From assembly GCF_023238205.1 (NCBI RefSeq), contig NZ_CP096659.1, forward strand, positions 2,621,626 through 2,685,625: DNA of 64,000 nt, read 5' to 3'. Shown here piece after piece: positions 58,780 to 64,000 of the stretch. The translations under genes and the position numbers were made by a program. Position 1 is the stretch's first letter; each line of letters begins with the position of its first letter. The notes under the pieces were generated by a model that did not search any database, was not told where the DNA came from, and was given only the letters and a program-made list of their open reading frames with translations. This DNA comes from Halorussus limi. Its GTDB lineage: Archaea; Halobacteriota; Halobacteria; Halobacteriales; Haladaptataceae.

Positions 58780-59064
58780 CTCATCACCAACATTGTTGTA
58801 CGTTCCCAATTATCATAACCGTGCTGGATACGCTCTCCCCCGTCCGGACAACTTTAACGAACCACTTCGGGGAGACCATGAGCCGACACGCTCGAAACCA
58901 CCACGACCGAGTCCGTTTCCGCGTCGCGAGCGGAATGCCCGACTACGACGCGACCACTGCGCAGGCGTCGAGGTGTCGGCCGAACTAAACTACGAAGTCG
59001 AAGACCGACAGGACGTAGCAGAAATAGCGAGTCGGTAGAACAGACGACCGGAGGCGACCGCGAG
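58780..59064. other. 285-bp gap with a possible broken small gene
   Basis: ATG 58878 begins a 36-codon frame (MSRHARNHHDRVRFRVAS). A second frame overlaps its end and reads GVEVSAELNYEVEDRQDVAE until a stop near 59038. Together they look like one small acidic gene broken by a frameshift, though the total is only about 55 codons. There is no promoter except AT-rich sequence at 58800-58825. I do not call a gene. Confidence 0.35.
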
Positions 59065-61557
59065 TTACTCCTCGCGTTCGACCGTCTCGGTCGGTTCGTC
59101 GGTCCCGTTCGCCTCGGGAATTACGTCCACGGTGGCGACGCTGTCGTCGCCCTCGACCTCCATCACTTTCACGCCCATCGTGTTCCGGCCGACCTCGGAG
59201 ATGTCGGCCGCCCGAATCCGCATGATCTGGCCGTCTTCGCTCATGATGATGAGGTGGTCGTCGGGAGCGACCGCCTTGACCGACGTGACGCCTCCGTTCC
59301 GGTCGCCGGTCTTGATGTCGGTGAGTCCGTAGCCGTACCGCGACTGCGTGCCGTACTCGGTGAGCGGCGTCCGCTTGCCGTATCCGTGTTCGGTGACGGT
59401 CAGCAGCGACCGGTCGTCGTCGTCCGTCGCCGTGACCATGCCCGCGACCGCGTCGCCGTCGCGGAGTTTCACGCCGTTGACGCCCTTCGTCCGACGGCCG
59501 GTCGCGGTGACCTCCGACTCGTCGAACCGAATCGCCATCCCGTTCCGCGTGGCGATGAGGAGGTCGGTCGTCCCGTCCGTCACCTTCACGTCCACGAGTT
59601 CGTCGCCGTCTTCGAGTCTGGCGGCGATGATACCGGTCGAGAGGATGTTGTCGAAGTCGCTGGCGACCGTCCGGTTGACCATCCCCTCGCGGGTGACCAT
59701 CGCGAGGTACTCGTCGTCCTCGAAGTCGTCGGTGTTGACGACCGCGGTAATCTCCTCGCCGTCGTCGAGGTCGAGGAGATTTATCGCCGACTTGCCCCGG
59801 GCGGTCCGGGACATCTCGGGAATCTCGTAGGTCTTCAGGCGGTAGACCTGTCCCTGATTCGTGAAACAGAGCAGGTAGTCGTGGGTGTTCGCCCGGAACA
59901 CCTTCGAGACGCGGTCGCCCTCCTTGATGTCGCCGCCGATGATGCCCTTACCGCCGCGGTTCTGGGCGTCGAACTGCGACACCGGCATGCGCTTGACGTA
60001 GTCCTGTTCGGTCACGACCACGACCACGTCCTCCTCGGCGATGAGGTCCTCGCGGGTCACTTCGTCGGTGTCCTCGATGAACGAGGTCCGGCGGTCGTCG
60101 TCGTACTCGTCTTTGACTTCGAGCAGTTCCTCCTTGATGACCGAGAGGAGTTCGGACTCGTCGCCGAGGATGGTCTCGAGTCGCTCGATGCGGGCCTGCA
60201 CGTCCTCGTACTCGCTCTCGATTTCGGCGGCCTCCATCGAGGTGAGACTCCCCAACTGCATGCGGACGATGTGGTCGACCTGCTCGTCCGAGAACTCGTA
60301 CTCGGCCTTGAGGTCGGCCTTCGCCTCGTCGCGGTCCTCGGCGTCCTGGATGATGTCTACCACGTCGTCGGCGTGTTCGAGCGCGGTCAGTCTGCCTTCG
60401 AGGATGTGAGCGCGGTCCTCCTTCTCGGCGAGTTCGTACTGGCTCCGGCGCCGGACGACGTCCTTCCGGTGGTCGAGGTAGTGCCGGAGCGTCTCCTTCA
60501 GCGACAGCACCTTCGGTTCGCCGTCGACCAGCGCGAGGTTGATGACGCCGAAGGTCTTTTCCAGATAGCTCTCGAGCAGTTGGTTCTTGACGACCTCCAC
60601 CATCGCGTTCTGCTTCAACTCGACCACGATGCGGATGCCGTCGCGGTCCGACTCGTCGCGCAGGTCCCGAATCCCCTCGATGGACCCCTCGTTGACCGAG
60701 TCGGCTATCTTCTCTATCATCCGGGCCTTGTTGGTCTGGAAGGGGAGTTCGGTGATGATGATGCGGTCGCTGCCCTTCTCGCGCTCCTCGACCTCGTACT
60801 CGGCCCGGACGCGGATGCGACCCCGACCGGTCTTGTACGCGGCGTGGACCGCGTTGTGACCCACGATGTTCGCGCCGGTCGGGAAGTCGGGACCCTTGAC
60901 GTGTTCCATCAGGTCCTCGACGGTCGCGTCGGGGTTCTCGATGAGTTCCACCGTCGCGTCGATGACCTCGCCGAGGTTGTGGGGCGGGATGTTCGTACTC
61001 ATCCCGACCGCGATGCCCGACGACCCGTTCACGAGCAGGTTCGGGAACGCCGACGGCAGGACTTCCGGTTCCTGAAGCCGGTCGTCGTAGTTGGACTTCC
61101 AATCGACGGTGTCCATGTCGATGTCCGCCAGCAGTTCCTCGGCGATGGGGGCCATGCGGGCCTCCGTGTACCGCATCGCGGCCGGCGGGTCGCCGTCCAC
61201 CGACCCGAAGTTCCCTTGCCCGTCCACCAGCGGATACCGCATCGAGAAGTCCTGTGCCATCCGCGCCAGCGCGTCGTATATCGAACTGTCGCCGTGCGGG
61301 TGGAAGTCACCCATCGTGTCGCCTACGATGTTGGAGGACTTCCGATGGCTCGCGCCGCTGGTGATGCCCGCCCGGTGCATCGCGTAGAGGATGCGCCGGT
61401 GGACGGGCTTCAACCCGTCTCGAACGTCGGGCAGGGCCCGTCCCGCGATGACCGACATCGCGTAGTCGATGTAGCTCTGCTCCATCTCGTCTTCGACGCG
61501 TACGTTGCGTACGCGGTCTGCGACCTCGCTCGGGAGGTCTGGCGTGTCCGAACTCAT
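59065..61557 (-). CDS. gyrA: DNA gyrase subunit A
   Basis: 830 aa. The N-terminal breakage domain begins [20 protein letters not shown] and includes the catalytic Tyr130 in [13 protein letters not shown]. The C-terminal beta-pinwheel wraps DNA and includes a GyrA box of QNRGGKG (bacterial forms read QRRGGKG). The protein is near usual haloarchaeal length and no intein is present. It begins one base after the gyrB stop, so the subunits are coupled. ATG 61557 matches the family start; residues upstream in the frame belong to gyrB. Confidence 0.97.
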   Translation of the reverse strand: MSSDTPDLPSEVADRVRNVRVEDEMEQSYIDYAMSVIAGRALPDVRDGLKPVHRRILYAMHRAGITSGASHRKSSNIVGDTMGDFHPHGDSSIYDALARMAQDFSMRYPLVDGQGNFGSVDGDPPAAMRYTEARMAPIAEELLADIDMDTVDWKSNYDDRLQEPEVLPSAFPNLLVNGSSGIAVGMSTNIPPHNLGEVIDATVELIENPDATVEDLMEHVKGPDFPTGANIVGHNAVHAAYKTGRGRIRVRAEYEVEEREKGSDRIIITELPFQTNKARMIEKIADSVNEGSIEGIRDLRDESDRDGIRIVVELKQNAMVEVVKNQLLESYLEKTFGVINLALVDGEPKVLSLKETLRHYLDHRKDVVRRRSQYELAEKEDRAHILEGRLTALEHADDVVDIIQDAEDRDEAKADLKAEYEFSDEQVDHIVRMQLGSLTSMEAAEIESEYEDVQARIERLETILGDESELLSVIKEELLEVKDEYDDDRRTSFIEDTDEVTREDLIAEEDVVVVVTEQDYVKRMPVSQFDAQNRGGKGIIGGDIKEGDRVSKVFRANTHDYLLCFTNQGQVYRLKTYEIPEMSRTARGKSAINLLDLDDGEEITAVVNTDDFEDDEYLAMVTREGMVNRTVASDFDNILSTGIIAARLEDGDELVDVKVTDGTTDLLIATRNGMAIRFDESEVTATGRRTKGVNGVKLRDGDAVAGMVTATDDDDRSLLTVTEHGYGKRTPLTEYGTQSRYGYGLTDIKTGDRNGGVTSVKAVAPDDHLIIMSEDGQIMRIRAADISEVGRNTMGVKVMEVEGDDSVATVDVIPEANGTDEPTETVEREE

Positions 61558-61558
61558 A

Positions 61559-63577
<2,019 letters not shown>

Positions 63578-64000
63578 TTATTCCGGGGCCACGTCGACTT
63601 GGTCGAGTTCGCTCACCTCGTCGATGGAGATACCGCCCGTGAGTTCTCGGTAGGGGTACGGCATCTCGACGCCCTCGTCGTCGAACCGCTCTTTGACGCC
63701 CTCGACGTGTTCCGAGAGGACCTGTTTGAACTTGCCCCGGCCCGGGTCCGCTATCCAGATTCTGGATTCGAGACCGACGTAGGAGTCGGCGAGTTCGGTC
63801 GTCCGGACCGACGGTTCGGGGTCGTCCAGCACGTCGGGGAGCGACCGGGCGTCTTCGAGGATTATCTCGCGGGCCGCGTCGATGTCGTCGTCGTAGCCGA
63901 TGCCGAAGACGAACTGGAGTCGAAGTCTGTCGTTGGCCATCGCGTTCGTCACGGCGTTGTTCGCGAGTTCGGAGTTGGGCACCGTGATGACCTCGTTGTT
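63578..64000 (-). CDS. MscS-type mechanosensitive channel (5' truncated by window edge)
   Basis: C-terminal 140 aa of a small-conductance mechanosensitive channel. The first visible residues read NNEVITVPNSELANNAVTN, the well-known MscS beta-domain motif (NxxVxIPNS). The cytoplasmic cage then shows FVFGIGYDDDIDAAREIILE and ESRIWIADPGRGKF and ends SELDQVDVAPE. The membrane helices lie beyond the right edge. Such channels open on sudden dilution to release osmolytes. The stop lies 99 bp before gyrB. Confidence 0.92.
   Translation of the reverse strand, partial: NNEVITVPNSELANNAVTNAMANDRLRLQFVFGIGYDDDIDAAREIILEDARSLPDVLDDPEPSVRTTELADSYVGLESRIWIADPGRGKFKQVLSEHVEGVKERFDDEGVEMPYPYRELTGGISIDEVSELDQVDVAPE

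Overview
This 64 kb window comes from a haloarchaeon (class Halobacteria). It is GC-rich, and its proteins are strongly acidic. The informational genes are archaeal (aIF1A, ribosomal S15 and S3Ae, the KEOPS subunit Pcc1). Many starts sit 25-30 bp after a TATA box, the usual sign of leaderless transcripts. The three tRNA genes carry no encoded CCA. The genus cannot be fixed from the sequence alone.

Layout. 1-5471: a branched-chain amino acid type ABC importer (binding protein cut by the left edge, two permeases, two ATPases), ending in a thioredoxin-like gene. 5633-11377: a Trm9-like methyltransferase, tRNA-Gly, a P19-like protein, a 1102-aa PAS/GAF/Bat regulator, a HalOD1 protein and a small zinc protein. 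11406-15454: a DUF2298 membrane protein, initiator tRNA-Met, a DJ-1/PfpI protein and a small membrane protein. 15599-22281: a complete dipeptide/oligopeptide ABC importer. 22405-25241: a run of small, mostly membrane, unknown proteins.

25589-37079 is the most distinctive block: a 1297-aa secretion ATPase, a TadC/PilC-like platform and five overlapping pilin-like genes, facing a divergent-to-convergent 605-aa pilin-type surface protein. Together they look like a type IV pilus-like surface machine of unassigned function.

37364-43531 holds HalOD1, aIF1A, a duplicated matrixin-type lipoprotein, tRNA-Ala, and the unit rps15 - RecJ-like paralog - pcc1 - rps3ae. A promoter far upstream of rps15 would give a leader of about 190 nt. 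I can fold it into a three-way junction, which is unusual in a lineage of mostly leaderless mRNAs.

43626-58779 is mixed housekeeping: a VOC protein, a halocyanin-like protein, a PPOX-type flavoprotein, an archaetidylserine synthase-like enzyme, a HEAT-repeat protein, a secreted PLD with a lamin-tail-like domain, a DHH/RecJ nuclease, a JAMM protease, a RibL-type FAD synthase, a PQQ propeller, NDH-2, an HTH regulator, a sugar epimerase and an arginase. 59065-63478 holds gyrA and gyrB, with a 16-bp alternating pyrimidine-purine tract directly upstream of the gyrB TATA box. A truncated MscS gene ends the window. I found no IS element, CRISPR array, rRNA or integration site.
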